From the NCBI GenBank assembly GCA_020354125.1, contig CP070643.1, positions 243,555-297,475 on the forward strand: a stretch of 53,921 nt of DNA, written 5' to 3'. The notes under the pieces are model-generated. The model saw only the letters and a list, made by a program, of their open reading frames with translations, was not told where the DNA came from and ran no database searches. The DNA comes from Betaproteobacteria bacterium. Its GTDB lineage: Bacteria; Pseudomonadota; Gammaproteobacteria; Burkholderiales; Eutrophovitaceae. The translations under genes were made by a program, and so were the position numbers. Shown one piece after another: positions 26,011 through 34,354 of the stretch; positions within the stretch are counted from its first letter, which is position 1; each line of letters begins with the position of its first letter.

Positions 26011-26637
26011 TTATAACAGTGCGCGTGCTGCGTCCATCGCCGCCTGCATATCAGGAAGCGCAGTTACTTCCGGCACCACCTGCAGGTAGCGGACGACATT
26101 CTCCTGGTCAGTCACAATAACTGCGCGGGCCAACAAGCCAAGAGGCGCGATCATCAGCCCATTTTTGTCACCGAACTCACGGCTCTTGTAATCTGAGTAA
26201 AAGGTGACATTACTGATGTTCGCTTCTTTGGCAAATCGCGACTGCGCAAAGGGCAGGTCCATGCTGACTGTGATGAGTTCGACACTTTCGTCCAGTCCGC
26301 CGTTGTCTTCCGAGAGCTGGTGCGTTTGCTCGTCGCAAGTAGGCGTGTCGATCGATGGGACGACGCTGATGATGCGAACTTTGCCACCACTATCTGCGAT
26401 ATTGATCGGTTTGAGTTCAGCCGAGGACACCATTGCCGCCGGTAGAGGTTTTCCGACTTCTACAATGCCTTTGCCTGCAAGAGGCAGGGCATCACCCTTG
26501 ATCGCAACGCTGTTTCCTGCGCCTGGGCTAACAGTGCCTTTGTCGACAGGAAGGTCTGCCTGTACCTGATTTGTTTCTTCGCTCGAACATCCGGCAAGCA
26601 GTGCAAGAATGCCAAGAGCTGCGATTGCCTGTTTCAT
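26011..26637 (-). CDS. tpx: Lipoprotein thiol peroxidase lacking the resolving cysteine
   Basis: A 208-residue Tpx (peroxiredoxin family) reducing peroxides. The first residues MKQAIAALGILALLAGC form a lipoprotein signal with lipid-attachment Cys17, so the protein is probably anchored in the envelope. The peroxidatic Cys101 lies in PSIDTPTCDEQT. The conserved DLPFAQSRF segment follows, but the next residue is Ala where E. coli Tpx has its resolving Cys; only Cys17 and Cys101 exist. It may therefore work as a 1-Cys peroxiredoxin with an external reductant. The ATG 26637 has a good GGAG site; upstream frame to 26946 is not coding. Ends at a strong terminator. Confidence 0.92.
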   Translation of the reverse strand: MKQAIAALGILALLAGCSSEETNQVQADLPVDKGTVSPGAGNSVAIKGDALPLAGKGIVEVGKPLPAAMVSSAELKPINIADSGGKVRIISVVPSIDTPTCDEQTHQLSEDNGGLDESVELITVSMDLPFAQSRFAKEANISNVTFYSDYKSREFGDKNGLMIAPLGLLARAVIVTDQENVVRYLQVVPEVTALPDMQAAMDAARALL

Positions 26638-26902
26638 GTTGTCTCCTCGTGTTTCTTGGATAGGACGGCTCGAATGCCATAGCAGCCGTAGACGCGACGC
26701 GAAAGTATATTGCTGGCGCAAGCCGGTGTCCTCAGTAATTTCATGATTCACAAGCGCTTTTACCCGTTCTATCCTCATGGTTATTTGCTCGAGTCGTCCC
26801 CCGGTGTGCGAAGTTCCATTTTTTCGACGGGTGTCTGACAGTCGCGCCCGATGGCAAGCTTGTTGCAAGAAACATGAAGGTTTCAATGGCTTGGCGATAA
26901 GG

Positions 26903-27409
26903 GTGAAGACAAAGACCTCTGGTAAGACTGAAAGCCATCGCGTCACGTTCCTTGTGGCGTGCTGCCTTGCTCTAGCATCGTGCTCCGCCTTTGCTGAGGA
27001 TGCTTATCCGCACGTCTGGCTGAATCCCGGCTTCTTTTCCTATCATTTCGATCGGGACAAAGACCTGCGGGAAGACAATTGGGGATTTGGCGCCGAAGTC
27101 GAGTTCAATTCCGACCATGTGGCGATGGCGGGTACCTTCATCAACAGTAACGATAAACGTTCGCGTTACCTCGGATACCAGTGGCGCCCGCTGCACTGGA
27201 AGCCGAAAGGTATTGACGTGCATGTTGGTGCAATTGTGGCGGCCATGGACGGCTATCCTCTTTACAAGGAGGGAGATTGGTTTGTAGCCGCGTTACCGCT
27301 CCTGGCTGTGCAAGGGAAACGCCTGGGTGCCAACTTCACTATTGTTCCAACGATCGAGAATCGTCTCGATGGCGCTTTCGTGATGCAATTCAGGCTGCGA
27401 GTTTGGTAG
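26903..27409 (+). CDS. Secreted protein of unknown function, beta-rich
   Basis: A 168-residue protein from a GTG at 26903. An N-terminal signal (RVTFLVACCLALASCSAFA) has a plausible cleavage after AFA. The mature part is rich in aromatic residues and alternates as for a small beta-barrel or beta-sandwich: WLNPGFFSYHFDRDKDLRED, AMAGTFINSNDKRSRYLGYQ and MQFRLRVW at the end. The terminal Trp after alternating residues resembles outer-membrane beta strands, and the size is near that of PagP, but I see no specific PagP motif. Start uncertain since no strong ribosome site is visible. Role unknown; an outer-membrane place is inferred. Confidence 0.65.
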   Translation: MKTKTSGKTESHRVTFLVACCLALASCSAFAEDAYPHVWLNPGFFSYHFDRDKDLREDNWGFGAEVEFNSDHVAMAGTFINSNDKRSRYLGYQWRPLHWKPKGIDVHVGAIVAAMDGYPLYKEGDWFVAALPLLAVQGKRLGANFTIVPTIENRLDGAFVMQFRLRVW

Positions 27410-27455
27410 CAGATCGGCTACTCGCTTGATGGCACTTCTCAAATCGCCTCGTCCC

Positions 27456-28439
27456 TCAACCATTTGGCCGTAATTGCACTTTTCCACCGCGCGACTCGCG
27501 TTTCGCGTGGGCCATGGCGTCGGAAATCTTGTCCAGCGGGTAACTGGCTTCAATGTCGACGTGAATGGTGCCATCGACCAGCCGTCCCGCAAGTTCTGCG
27601 TACATTGCTTGTATCTGGTCAAAGCTCATGCTGCCCAACAGCTTGGCAAGCCAGAAACCCGTCAAAGTAATGTCGCGAAAAACGAAGTTGAATGCGTTGA
27701 TCTCGCACGATTTGCCGGAAAGCAGTCCGTAATTGATGGCGGTGCCGCCATCGCCAACGCAATCAATCAGGCGGCCGATCGCCGAGCCGCCGACTGCGTC
27801 GATGCCGAGCTTGATTGGCGCGCCGCCGGTTTCCTTCGCCACACGCGCCGCGAGATCCGGGCCATCGACGACGACGACATCGGCACCGAGTTCTTTCAGT
27901 GGTTGGATCAATGCGTCGCGACGAACTATGTTCACAGTACGGACGCCATTGGCGTGGGCAAGACGAATCAGATCGACCCCGACGCCGGAGTTGGCGGCGT
28001 TCTGTATTAACCAGTCGCCGGCCGACAGGGACACGTACGTGGTCAGCATCAAGTGTGCGGTGGCGACGTTGACCTTTAACATGGCTGCCTGTGCAAGATC
28101 GACTTCCGCCGGCAGACGAATAAAGGCCTCAGCCCTGTCACGAATCTGTTGCACCCAGTTGGTGCGCGCCAGACTCATGACTTTGTCGCCAACTTTCAGG
28201 TTGGACACGCCGCTGCCGACTGCTGCCACCGTTCCGGCGCCTTCAATTCCAAGTGGACATGGGGTCTCGGGAACAACTGCGTAGTTACCTTCGATCAACA
28301 GGATATCGGCTGGGTTGATCGAACATGCGACCATATCGACCAGCACTTCGCCTTCACCGGGTGCGCCCGGATCAGTTACATCGATACATTTGACAACGTC
28401 TTCCGCCGGGCCGATCGCGCTGAGCTGTGCTGACTTCAT
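27456..28439 (-). CDS. MDR-superfamily reductase (2-enoyl-CoA reductase/quinone oxidoreductase-like)
   Basis: A 327-residue zinc-free medium-chain reductase. The catalytic-domain start is EVLVDMVACSINPADILLIEG, with GIEGAGTVAAVGSGVSNLKVGDKVM. The cofactor domain has a modified glycine-rich loop, QNAANSGVGVDLIRLA, as in mitochondrial 2-enoyl thioester reductase (Etr/MECR) relatives. The C-terminal LTGFWLAKLLG matches the same branch. It probably reduces an enoyl or quinone substrate with NADPH; the substrate is unknown. The ATG 28439 follows GGGAGGG and is preferred over 28463. Confidence 0.9.
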   Translation of the reverse strand: MKSAQLSAIGPAEDVVKCIDVTDPGAPGEGEVLVDMVACSINPADILLIEGNYAVVPETPCPLGIEGAGTVAAVGSGVSNLKVGDKVMSLARTNWVQQIRDRAEAFIRLPAEVDLAQAAMLKVNVATAHLMLTTYVSLSAGDWLIQNAANSGVGVDLIRLAHANGVRTVNIVRRDALIQPLKELGADVVVVDGPDLAARVAKETGGAPIKLGIDAVGGSAIGRLIDCVGDGGTAINYGLLSGKSCEINAFNFVFRDITLTGFWLAKLLGSMSFDQIQAMYAELAGRLVDGTIHVDIEASYPLDKISDAMAHAKRESRGGKVQLRPNG

Positions 28440-28645
28440 GTTGTCCCTCCCATGTTGATTCAAATTTGTTGGTCATATTCGTGCCGCTACGAAAGACCGA
28501 TGGAACCTGCTGGACGTCTGCGCACTCCAAGACCATACAAGCATACATTCGTTAAAGGATTCGCGCGTATTTGCCGAATTGGCGTGCATCCTGCGCTTGA
28601 AATCTGCCCGGATGGACACAATATTGGGGGAAAACAGGAAAGCTA

Positions 28646-28930
28646 ATGCAGGAAAACTATCGCAGACGCGTCAGAATCATTGTCAGTGACTCGCAAGGCG
28701 ACATCGAACCACCCAGCCTGTTGGGCAGGGTGGCAGCAGCGATCGTCGGCGCCATTGCGCTAGTCGTTGCTTTCATGTTCTCCGTTGTGGCGCTTGCAGT
28801 GGTTTCAGTGATCATTGTCATTGCTGTCGGCTATGTATGGTGGAAAACGCGTGATCTGCGCCGCCAGTTGCGCGAGAATCCGCCCGGCGGGCGCGTGATC
28901 GATGGTGATGTCTTTCGCGACGGCGACTGA
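28646..28930 (+). CDS. Small membrane protein, unknown
   Basis: A 94-residue protein. A basic, polar head (MQENYRRRVRIIVSDSQ) is followed by one long or two short hydrophobic segments, AAAIVGAIALVVAFMFSVVAL and VVSVIIVIAVGYVWW. The tail (KTRDLRRQLRENPPGGRVIDG) is charged and would lie in the cytoplasm if helices are paired. The ATG at 28646 follows GGAAAGCTA. No family name comes to mind. Copy C of the dispersed repeat starts seven bases after the stop codon. Confidence 0.72.
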   Translation: MQENYRRRVRIIVSDSQGDIEPPSLLGRVAAAIVGAIALVVAFMFSVVALAVVSVIIVIAVGYVWWKTRDLRRQLRENPPGGRVIDGDVFRDGD

Positions 28931-28937
28931 CCCCTTA

Positions 28938-29003
28938 CGAGAAACTACTGCGCGGCCTTGATTCGGGCGCACCCGGCTGAAGGCCGCTTGTCACGTTCTA
29001 CAA
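28938..29003. repeat. Dispersed repeat family, internally deleted copy C (about 66 bp)
   Basis: The left 28 bases (CGAGAAACTACTGCGCGGCC onwards) match the left end of copy B. The right half, GCACCCGGCTGAAGGCCGC then CACGTTCTACAAG, matches B's right end. The middle 200 bases present in B are absent here, which shows that the family's ends recur with variable interiors. Confidence 0.65.
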
Positions 29004-29035
29004 GGCCACCTGAAGGCGTGCGGTGGGTTGCCTGG

Positions 29036-30163
29036 TCAGGTCGCGGATGCGTAGCGGCTAATCTTGTCTTCGTCCAATTCCACACCCAATCCTGGTTTCT
29101 GCGGTAACGGCATACAGCCGTCGGCCGGATCGAGCTGGATTGGCTCCGCCAAATACCACTGGAACACGTCGCTGTTCAATCCACCCGGATCGTTAAAAAC
29201 TTCAACATACGGGCAGTTTTGAATCGCCGCACACAGGTGCAGATGCGCTACGAAACCGAGGCCGCCGTTGCCGTGATGCGGGGCACATAGCTTGTTGTGC
29301 ATTTCGGCGTAGCCGCACGCCTTGCGGAGCTGTGTCATCGTCTGACCAACCATTGCCTCGGGCTGCAAAACGTCGTAACAGTTGCGATCGACCAGCCAGC
29401 GATACTCGTGCAAGCCAACGTTGTTTTCGCCACCGGCAATGAGAATCTCGACTGATTCGGCAAGCCGCGTCAGATTATCGAAGTCGTAGCGTGCGAGCGG
29501 CTCCTCGAGCCAATAGACGCCAAGCCGCTGCAGTTCGCGGGCCGTCTGAAGCGCACGCTCGAAACGCCAAACCGGGCCTTGTTCCGGCTGCAGCGTTCCG
29601 GGCTGCTGTGCCTGGTTGGCGTCGACCAGCAGGGTGAACTCGCTGCCGACCGCCAGACGCACAGCTTCAACCTGGGCGATATCCTCCCGCAAGGTCCAGT
29701 CATGAACGCGCAGCTTGGCGGCACGCCAACCGGTGTCGCTAACGCTCAGAACGTCGTCACTGCGCTGATCCGGTGTGCTTACTTCAATGAACGAAGCATA
29801 GGCCGGCATTCGGTCACGGTAGCCGCCCCAAAGCTTGTAGAGTGGCTGTCCGCAAGCTTTGCCAATGATGTCCCACAGCGCGATCTCGACGCCCCAGGCG
29901 GTTCCGGCGTTGTCAAAGATCCGCGCGTGTTGTTCCAGCGCAAACGGATCCGTACCGACAAGCTGTGGCTTGATCCAGGACTCGATCAGCGGTGAGACGG
30001 TGTATCCCGGTGAACCGATACCAACGATGCCTTCGTCGGTAAAGACTTTAACGATAGTGCCACCCCAGTTGTTCCATATACTGCCGGGCGCCCATGCCGG
30101 GTGCAGGGGCCGGTCAAGAGCGGGGCCGTCCAGTTGCAGACACTGAATATCGGTGATCTTCAT
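29036..30163 (-). CDS. Enolase-superfamily enzyme (mandelate racemase/muconate lactonizing type)
   Basis: A 375-residue protein with an N-terminal capping domain (MKITDIQCLQLDGPALDRP) and TIM barrel. Likely catalytic and metal positions are AAKLRVHDW (K-x-R in place of K-x-K), LLVDANQAQ (Asp metal ligand), WLEEPLARYD (Glu), AGGENN (Glu) and the late HHGNGGLG with His. Members abstract a proton alpha to a carboxylate, as in acid-sugar dehydratases. The K-x-R form occurs in several sugar-acid dehydratases. ATG 30163 has AGGTG upstream. Divergent from the serine hydrolase gene. Substrate unknown. Confidence 0.88.
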   Translation of the reverse strand: MKITDIQCLQLDGPALDRPLHPAWAPGSIWNNWGGTIVKVFTDEGIVGIGSPGYTVSPLIESWIKPQLVGTDPFALEQHARIFDNAGTAWGVEIALWDIIGKACGQPLYKLWGGYRDRMPAYASFIEVSTPDQRSDDVLSVSDTGWRAAKLRVHDWTLREDIAQVEAVRLAVGSEFTLLVDANQAQQPGTLQPEQGPVWRFERALQTARELQRLGVYWLEEPLARYDFDNLTRLAESVEILIAGGENNVGLHEYRWLVDRNCYDVLQPEAMVGQTMTQLRKACGYAEMHNKLCAPHHGNGGLGFVAHLHLCAAIQNCPYVEVFNDPGGLNSDVFQWYLAEPIQLDPADGCMPLPQKPGLGVELDEDKISRYASAT

Positions 30164-30313
30164 GTGGGTACACCTGTTGGTCGTTTTTCCGATGTTCACC
30201 TGAAACGATGCGCAGCGCAATGTAAGCCGCTAGCATCGCTTTTTCGCAATAATCACCGGGGCCGCAAAGACATAGGCAAGTTTGAACAGCGACAATAATG
30301 AAGAGAGGCGATG

Positions 30314-30377
30314 ATGAACAAGGGGCGGAATGAACAGTGACCGGTATGAATAGAGACCGGTATGAATAGAGACGATC
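30314..30377 (+). repeat. 16-bp start-codon array before the serine hydrolase
   Basis: Four units at exact 16-bp spacing each begin with ATG: 30314, 30330, 30346 and 30362. The first three read as minigenes of eight, seven and seven codons plus a stop (MNKGRNEQ, MNSDRYE, MNRDRYE). The fourth opens the hydrolase (MNRDDLEQ). Units two and three are the closest (ATGAACAGTGACCGGT, ATGAATAGAGACCGGT). Since 16 is not a multiple of three, adjacent units lie in different frames. Confidence 0.9.
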
Positions 30378-31411
30378 TTGAGCAGGCCGTACAGTTTGCG
30401 GTTGCGCACGAGACGACGTGGAGCCGTGATACCGGTGATGGTTTTGGCATTCATCACGAGGATCCGCCGCCGTGGAACCGCTTGCTTGGACCGGTTCATT
30501 CACGCGGCCCGGTTTCCGGGATCGTCGTTGTCGACGGCGTAACGCTGACGACGTGGGGCGACCCGGCCCGCGCCGATCTTGCCTTTAGCGTTGCCAAGAC
30601 TTATCTGGCACTGCTCGCCGGTGTTGCACACGACTGTGGTCTGATGCCTGATGTTGATGAGCCGGTTGCTGCCCGTGTGCAGGGAATTGGTTTCGATGAA
30701 GGGCGCAATGCGCTGGTGACATGGGCGCATCTGCTGCAACAGACCAGCGAGTGGGAAGGCGAATGCTTTGGTGTGCCCGAGCAGGTGGACCGTTACCGCG
30801 TATTGTCGTTTCAGGGTTCTGCAACCCGGGGTCAAAAGGGCGATGCGCGCCCACTGCAGACGCCGGGCAGCTACTGGGAATACAACGACGTGCGCGTCAA
30901 CCAATTGTCGCTGGCTTTGTTGCATTTGTTTGGCAAGCCGCTGCCCGAAGTATTCGCCGAGGCGATCATGCGACCGATCGGTGCGAGTCAGGATTGGCAG
31001 TGGGTTGGTTACGACAACGCTTGGGTCGACATGAACGGCAGGCGGGTGCAGTCAGTACCCGGCGGCAGTCATTGGGGAGGTGGTGTTTCGATCGGCAGCC
31101 TCGATCAAGCGCGTGTCGGCCAGTTGCTACTGGACGACGGCAAGGTGAACAACGTTCAGGTGATATCGGCGGACTGGATCCGACGGATGCGCTCGCCATG
31201 CGCCATCGCGCCTTTCTATGGGTACCTTGTTTGGCTCAATCACGACAGGTGCATTTTCCCCAGTGTCCCGGAGTCGAGTTTCTTTGCGATTGGCGCCGGC
31301 AGTTCGTTTACCTGGATCGAACCGGAAAGACGAATGGTGCTGGTCGTTCGCTGGATCGACGCTGCATACGTCGACGCGTTTTTTAAGCGCGTATTGAAGG
31401 CAATCAACTAG
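30362..31411 (+). CDS. Serine hydrolase (beta-lactamase-like)
   Basis: A 349-residue protein of the beta-lactamase/class C-like family. The SxxK motif is SVAK (Ser76, Lys79) in ADLAFSVAKTYLAL. The second motif is YND (Tyr174) in PGSYWEYNDVRVN, with Asp where Y-x-N has Asn, as seen in some uncharacterised members. GGSHWGGGVSIGS near residue 240 and GAGSSFTWIEP near residue 320 resemble the later glycine-rich regions. No signal peptide is visible. The family covers esterases, peptidases and transacylases; substrate not assigned. The start lies in the 16-bp start array. Confidence 0.87.
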   Translation: MNRDDLEQAVQFAVAHETTWSRDTGDGFGIHHEDPPPWNRLLGPVHSRGPVSGIVVVDGVTLTTWGDPARADLAFSVAKTYLALLAGVAHDCGLMPDVDEPVAARVQGIGFDEGRNALVTWAHLLQQTSEWEGECFGVPEQVDRYRVLSFQGSATRGQKGDARPLQTPGSYWEYNDVRVNQLSLALLHLFGKPLPEVFAEAIMRPIGASQDWQWVGYDNAWVDMNGRRVQSVPGGSHWGGGVSIGSLDQARVGQLLLDDGKVNNVQVISADWIRRMRSPCAIAPFYGYLVWLNHDRCIFPSVPESSFFAIGAGSSFTWIEPERRMVLVVRWIDAAYVDAFFKRVLKAIN

Positions 31412-31736
31412 ATTCAACTGCGGGCGCGGCAGAGGTTGGGCGATTTTCGCCGAATTTTGGCGGCACCCAGCCGCCGGGCGACTGCTTCAAGTTCCTGGTG
31501 GTGGAATATCTTTCGCCTTTTCGTAGGAAAAACATTTCAAATTAGAGGCTTATGGCTGACAAATATCGTTAGCTTGTTACCGGCAACGCTGACTGGCGAC
31601 AGGTGATGACCCAATGTGACCGGTGTCGGCAATCGTTACCTCGGTTGTCGGAACACTTCCTACAAGCAGTACAAAGACTTCCGCATTCAGGAACGGCATT
31701 TGCCCTATTCAAGGGAGCGTTAAGGGAGCTCTTACC
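31412..31736. other. Gap before the FecR gene, no gene seen
   Basis: In these 325 bp I see no gene. The leader before the FecR start holds AAGGGAGCGTTAAGGGAG, two ribosome-site-like sequences about 10 bp apart; the second is used. No strong promoter pair or terminator is visible after the hydrolase. Confidence 0.4.
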
Positions 31737-32399
31737 ATGTATGAAACTAATTGCTGTTTGGAGGATTATCAGCGTCGCCGCCTGCTAATGGCCACCTTGG
31801 CCGCAGGTGGATTGATGCTGTTGCCGTCGCAAAGCTGGGCCGGCGATATCCGCGAACTTGCCGGTCAGGTACGGGTAAACCGGCGCACGGTTACCAAGCG
31901 GTCCAAAGTGTTGCCGGGTGATACTGTCGAAACCGGCCCGAATGCGCGGATCGCCTTCGTTGTTGGCAATGATGCCTACTTGCTGAAGGAAAACGCGCGC
32001 ATTGAACTCGAAGGCGGACGCGGCGACACCGTGGCGCGCGCGTTACGGTTGTTTACTGGTGGTCTGCTTGCCGTGTTCGGGAAGAGCAAAACCCCTCGCC
32101 AGTTGCATACCGCAACGGTGACGGCGGGCATCCGTGGTACCGGCATATATATGCAAGCAGAGGCCAGCCGTACCTACTTCTGCACCTGCTATGGTGCTGT
32201 GGAATTCGACGTTGCCGGATCGGCTGAACGAAAGCTTGTGATGGCTTCGCATCACAAAGGTGGGTGGATCAACCAGGCCGCCAGCAACGGTACGCACTTC
32301 GGTGGACCGGTCATGGTCGGTCACGGCGACGAGGATCTGGTAGCGCTCGAGTCTTTGGTCGGTCGCAAGCCGCCATTCATGCTTCCAGCGCAAGGTTAA
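31737..32399 (+). CDS. FecR-domain periplasmic protein with Tat-like signal
   Basis: A 220-residue protein. The N-terminal QRRRLLMATLAAGGLMLLP has a twin-arginine pair and a hydrophobic core, and cleavage is plausible after SWA in SQSWAGD. The FecR domain has VNRRTVTKRSKVLPGDTVET, GPNARIAFVVGNDAYLLKEN, RLFTGGLLAVFG and TATVTAGIRGTGIYMQ. Typical FecR partners sense iron siderophores with a sigma factor, but no sigma or TonB gene is adjacent, so this is a stand-alone FecR-like protein, perhaps structural. ATG 31737 follows AGGGAG. A strong terminator follows at 32437. Confidence 0.85.
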   Translation: MYETNCCLEDYQRRRLLMATLAAGGLMLLPSQSWAGDIRELAGQVRVNRRTVTKRSKVLPGDTVETGPNARIAFVVGNDAYLLKENARIELEGGRGDTVARALRLFTGGLLAVFGKSKTPRQLHTATVTAGIRGTGIYMQAEASRTYFCTCYGAVEFDVAGSAERKLVMASHHKGGWINQAASNGTHFGGPVMVGHGDEDLVALESLVGRKPPFMLPAQG

Positions 32400-32436
32400 A
32401 ACGCGAGAGGTACAGGGGGGGCATCGCGAAGAGAAA

Positions 32437-32467
32437 GGGGTTAGCCTGACGGCTAACCCCTTTTTCT
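32437..32467. terminator. Strong terminator after the FecR gene
   Basis: GGGGTTAGCC (32437-32446) pairs perfectly with GGCTAACCCC (32451-32460) around a TGAC loop, followed by TTTTTC on the plus strand. On the minus strand the stem is followed by CTTTC, so the SRPBCC gene may use it as well. Confidence 0.9.
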
Positions 32468-32529
32468 ATTATCTGAGTGCTACGTCTCGTCAGTCGCCGC
32501 GGCCTTTTGAAGCGCCGCGTCCGGTCGAC

Positions 32530-33036
32530 TCACTTGACCATTTCTCTGACTTGCTCGAGACCGGCCTGGTAGACGCCATTGAGAAACGCGATAAGTTCGT
32601 CGTCGGGCATCTCACCATTCGAATTGTTCTGGTAGGAGCTACGCCAGGTTACATTTGATACGCCTGGCTCGAGCTGCATGACTGTCAGCGTGGACTGGTA
32701 GCTTTTTAATGGAAGCGGAGCGGGGTCGATAACCCGGTATGTATACGACCTGTTGTAGGAATCCCATTCAAGTAGCTCCTCGTCGAAGCTCGGGCCGTCC
32801 TGGATCGTCAGTGTACGGTATGCACCGACTTCATTGTTGTTGCCGGAGATGATATCGGCACCTGAGAATACCGGGTGCCATACGTCGAGGCCATCGAAAT
32901 CCTTGACGATGTCCCAGACTCTCGATGCAGGCGCGTCGATGTTGATCGAGAAATACGAATTCAGTTTCCCATCGGCGTGCGCCGAGAATGACAAGACAGC
33001 CAGGCTTGCCAGCGCCAGTTTGATTAACTTCTTCAT
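32530..33036 (-). CDS. Exported SRPBCC (START-like) domain protein
   Basis: A 168-residue protein with a signal peptide, MKKLIKLALASLAVLSFSAHA. The mature domain has the SRPBCC layout: FSINIDAPASRVWDIVKDFDGLDVWHPVF, then GAYRTLTIQDGP, and DELIAFLNGVYQAGLEQVREMV as the long C-terminal helix. It probably binds a hydrophobic ligand in the periplasm. Related 'polyketide cyclase-like' proteins are mostly uncharacterised. ATG 33036 follows AGGAG. Divergent from the PhyH gene across 358 bp. Confidence 0.88.
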   Translation of the reverse strand: MKKLIKLALASLAVLSFSAHADGKLNSYFSINIDAPASRVWDIVKDFDGLDVWHPVFSGADIISGNNNEVGAYRTLTIQDGPSFDEELLEWDSYNRSYTYRVIDPAPLPLKSYQSTLTVMQLEPGVSNVTWRSSYQNNSNGEMPDDELIAFLNGVYQAGLEQVREMVK

Positions 33037-33394
33037 TAGTGGAGTCTCCTCTTGTTGGTATATCGGTCTATGACCGTCGTTAAACGCCCGGCGGCGATGA
33101 AGGTTGGAAAATGCACACGCTGATCAGCGGCTGTGCGACAGCGGCGCTATTCTACACGTGTCGTGTGACGTTCATTCGACGCTCGCATCGGCATGCGCGT
33201 GCCATCAAGCGACGTTGCCCGGCCGTTTCGCCTTGCAGCCGTTTCCGTATGCAAAGTATGCGTCGGATGCGCATTTGGAGTCGCCTGGCGCGGAAACGGC
33301 GTAGACTTAGTGTTGTTGAGACCGGAAGTGCAACTGAAGCGCCATGTGGTCGACGGTTGCCTTGATCCGGTGGGGATCGTTTTGGAGAAACGCC
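33037..33394. other. Divergent region between SRPBCC and PhyH genes
   Basis: No supported gene lies in these 358 bp. CACGTG (33156-33161) is a palindrome in ACACGTGTCGTGT, and GTATGC occurs twice at 33247 and 33257. Both could be incidental. The promoters of the two genes must lie here but are not identified. Confidence 0.35.
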
Positions 33395-34288
33395 ATGACC
33401 CCGGAGCAGATACTGGAAATCCCGCCTCGGATCCTGACCCGGCAGCAACGCGAGTTCTTTTTCGCAAATGGTTATCTCTTGCTCGAGCGTGTCCTCGACG
33501 AAGAATGGATCGCCAGGCTGCGTGCCGCGACCGACGAGATGATCGAGCGTAGCCGCGCCGTCAGTAAATCGGATTCAGTTTTTGACCTCGAGCCGGACCA
33601 CACGCGTGATCATCCGCGTCTGCGGCGGGTGACAAATCCGGCCCAGCAACATCCAGCGTTCTGGGCTTACTGCAATGACTCACCGATGCCGGATATCGTC
33701 GCCGATCTGGTCGGTCCTGACGTCAAGTTTCATCACTCGAAGTTGAACTTCAAGTGGAAACATGGCGGTGAGGAGGTCAAGTGGCATTACGACATCGGAT
33801 TCTTCCCGCACACTAATTACTCGGTTCTGACCGTTGGGACCTATCTTTACGACTGCGGCATGGAGCAGGGCCCGCTCGGAGTCATACCCGGCAGCCACTT
33901 GATTGATCCGCTACCGACCCAGTACAGCGACAGCGGCGAGTGGGCCGGCTACATCCAGGACCGTGACCTTGCACAACTGGCAACCGACAAGGCAGTCTAT
34001 CTGACGGGTCCGGCAGGCTCATTGACGATTCATCACTGCAAAACAGTGCACGGCTCGAAACGCAATGAATCCAAAGTCAGCCGGCCACTGCTGCTCAATA
34101 CTCTGACTTCCGGAGATGCGTTTCCGTATACGGTAAACCCGATTTATCCGGAGCACGATCAGCAGATGCTGCGTGGCAAGCGGCCGCGATTTGCGCACAT
34201 CGATCCACGTGCGTGCGAGGTACCACCGGACTGGTCCAAGGGTTACACCTCGATATTCGCGCTGCAGCAAGAGGCGGCAGCGCGATAG
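33395..34288 (+). CDS. Phytanoyl-CoA dioxygenase (PhyH) family protein
   Basis: A 297-residue Fe(II)/2-oxoglutarate dioxygenase. The metal site is H131-Y-D133 (WHYDIGFF) plus His219 in TVHGS, and Arg230 binds 2-oxoglutarate (KVSRPLLLN). The N-terminal LTRQQREFFFANGYLLLERVL is typical of the family. PhyH relatives hydroxylate acyl-CoA, ectoine or other small molecules; the substrate is not seen from sequence. The ATG 33395 follows GGAG. A hairpin follows, between this and the convergent ydfG-like gene. Confidence 0.9.
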   Translation: MTPEQILEIPPRILTRQQREFFFANGYLLLERVLDEEWIARLRAATDEMIERSRAVSKSDSVFDLEPDHTRDHPRLRRVTNPAQQHPAFWAYCNDSPMPDIVADLVGPDVKFHHSKLNFKWKHGGEEVKWHYDIGFFPHTNYSVLTVGTYLYDCGMEQGPLGVIPGSHLIDPLPTQYSDSGEWAGYIQDRDLAQLATDKAVYLTGPAGSLTIHHCKTVHGSKRNESKVSRPLLLNTLTSGDAFPYTVNPIYPEHDQQMLRGKRPRFAHIDPRACEVPPDWSKGYTSIFALQQEAAAR

Positions 34289-34299
34289 TGGCCTTAAGA

Positions 34300-34334
34300 C
34301 CGAGCGACACGCGATGCTTGGTGTGTCGTTCGGG
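34300..34334. terminator. Hairpin between convergent PhyH and ydfG-like genes
   Basis: CCGAGCGACAC (34300-34310) pairs with GTGTCGTTCGG (34323-34333) with one G-T pair and a 12-base loop. There is no clear T-run on either strand, so it may be factor-dependent or not a terminator. Confidence 0.4.
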
Positions 34335-34354
34335 GTTGCAGTGCCTGGCGACCG

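Noticed and set aside
26638..26946. Long N-terminal extension of tpx
   Set aside because: A lipoprotein signal and GGAG ribosome site mark the start at 26637; upstream codons are basic and unlike the family.
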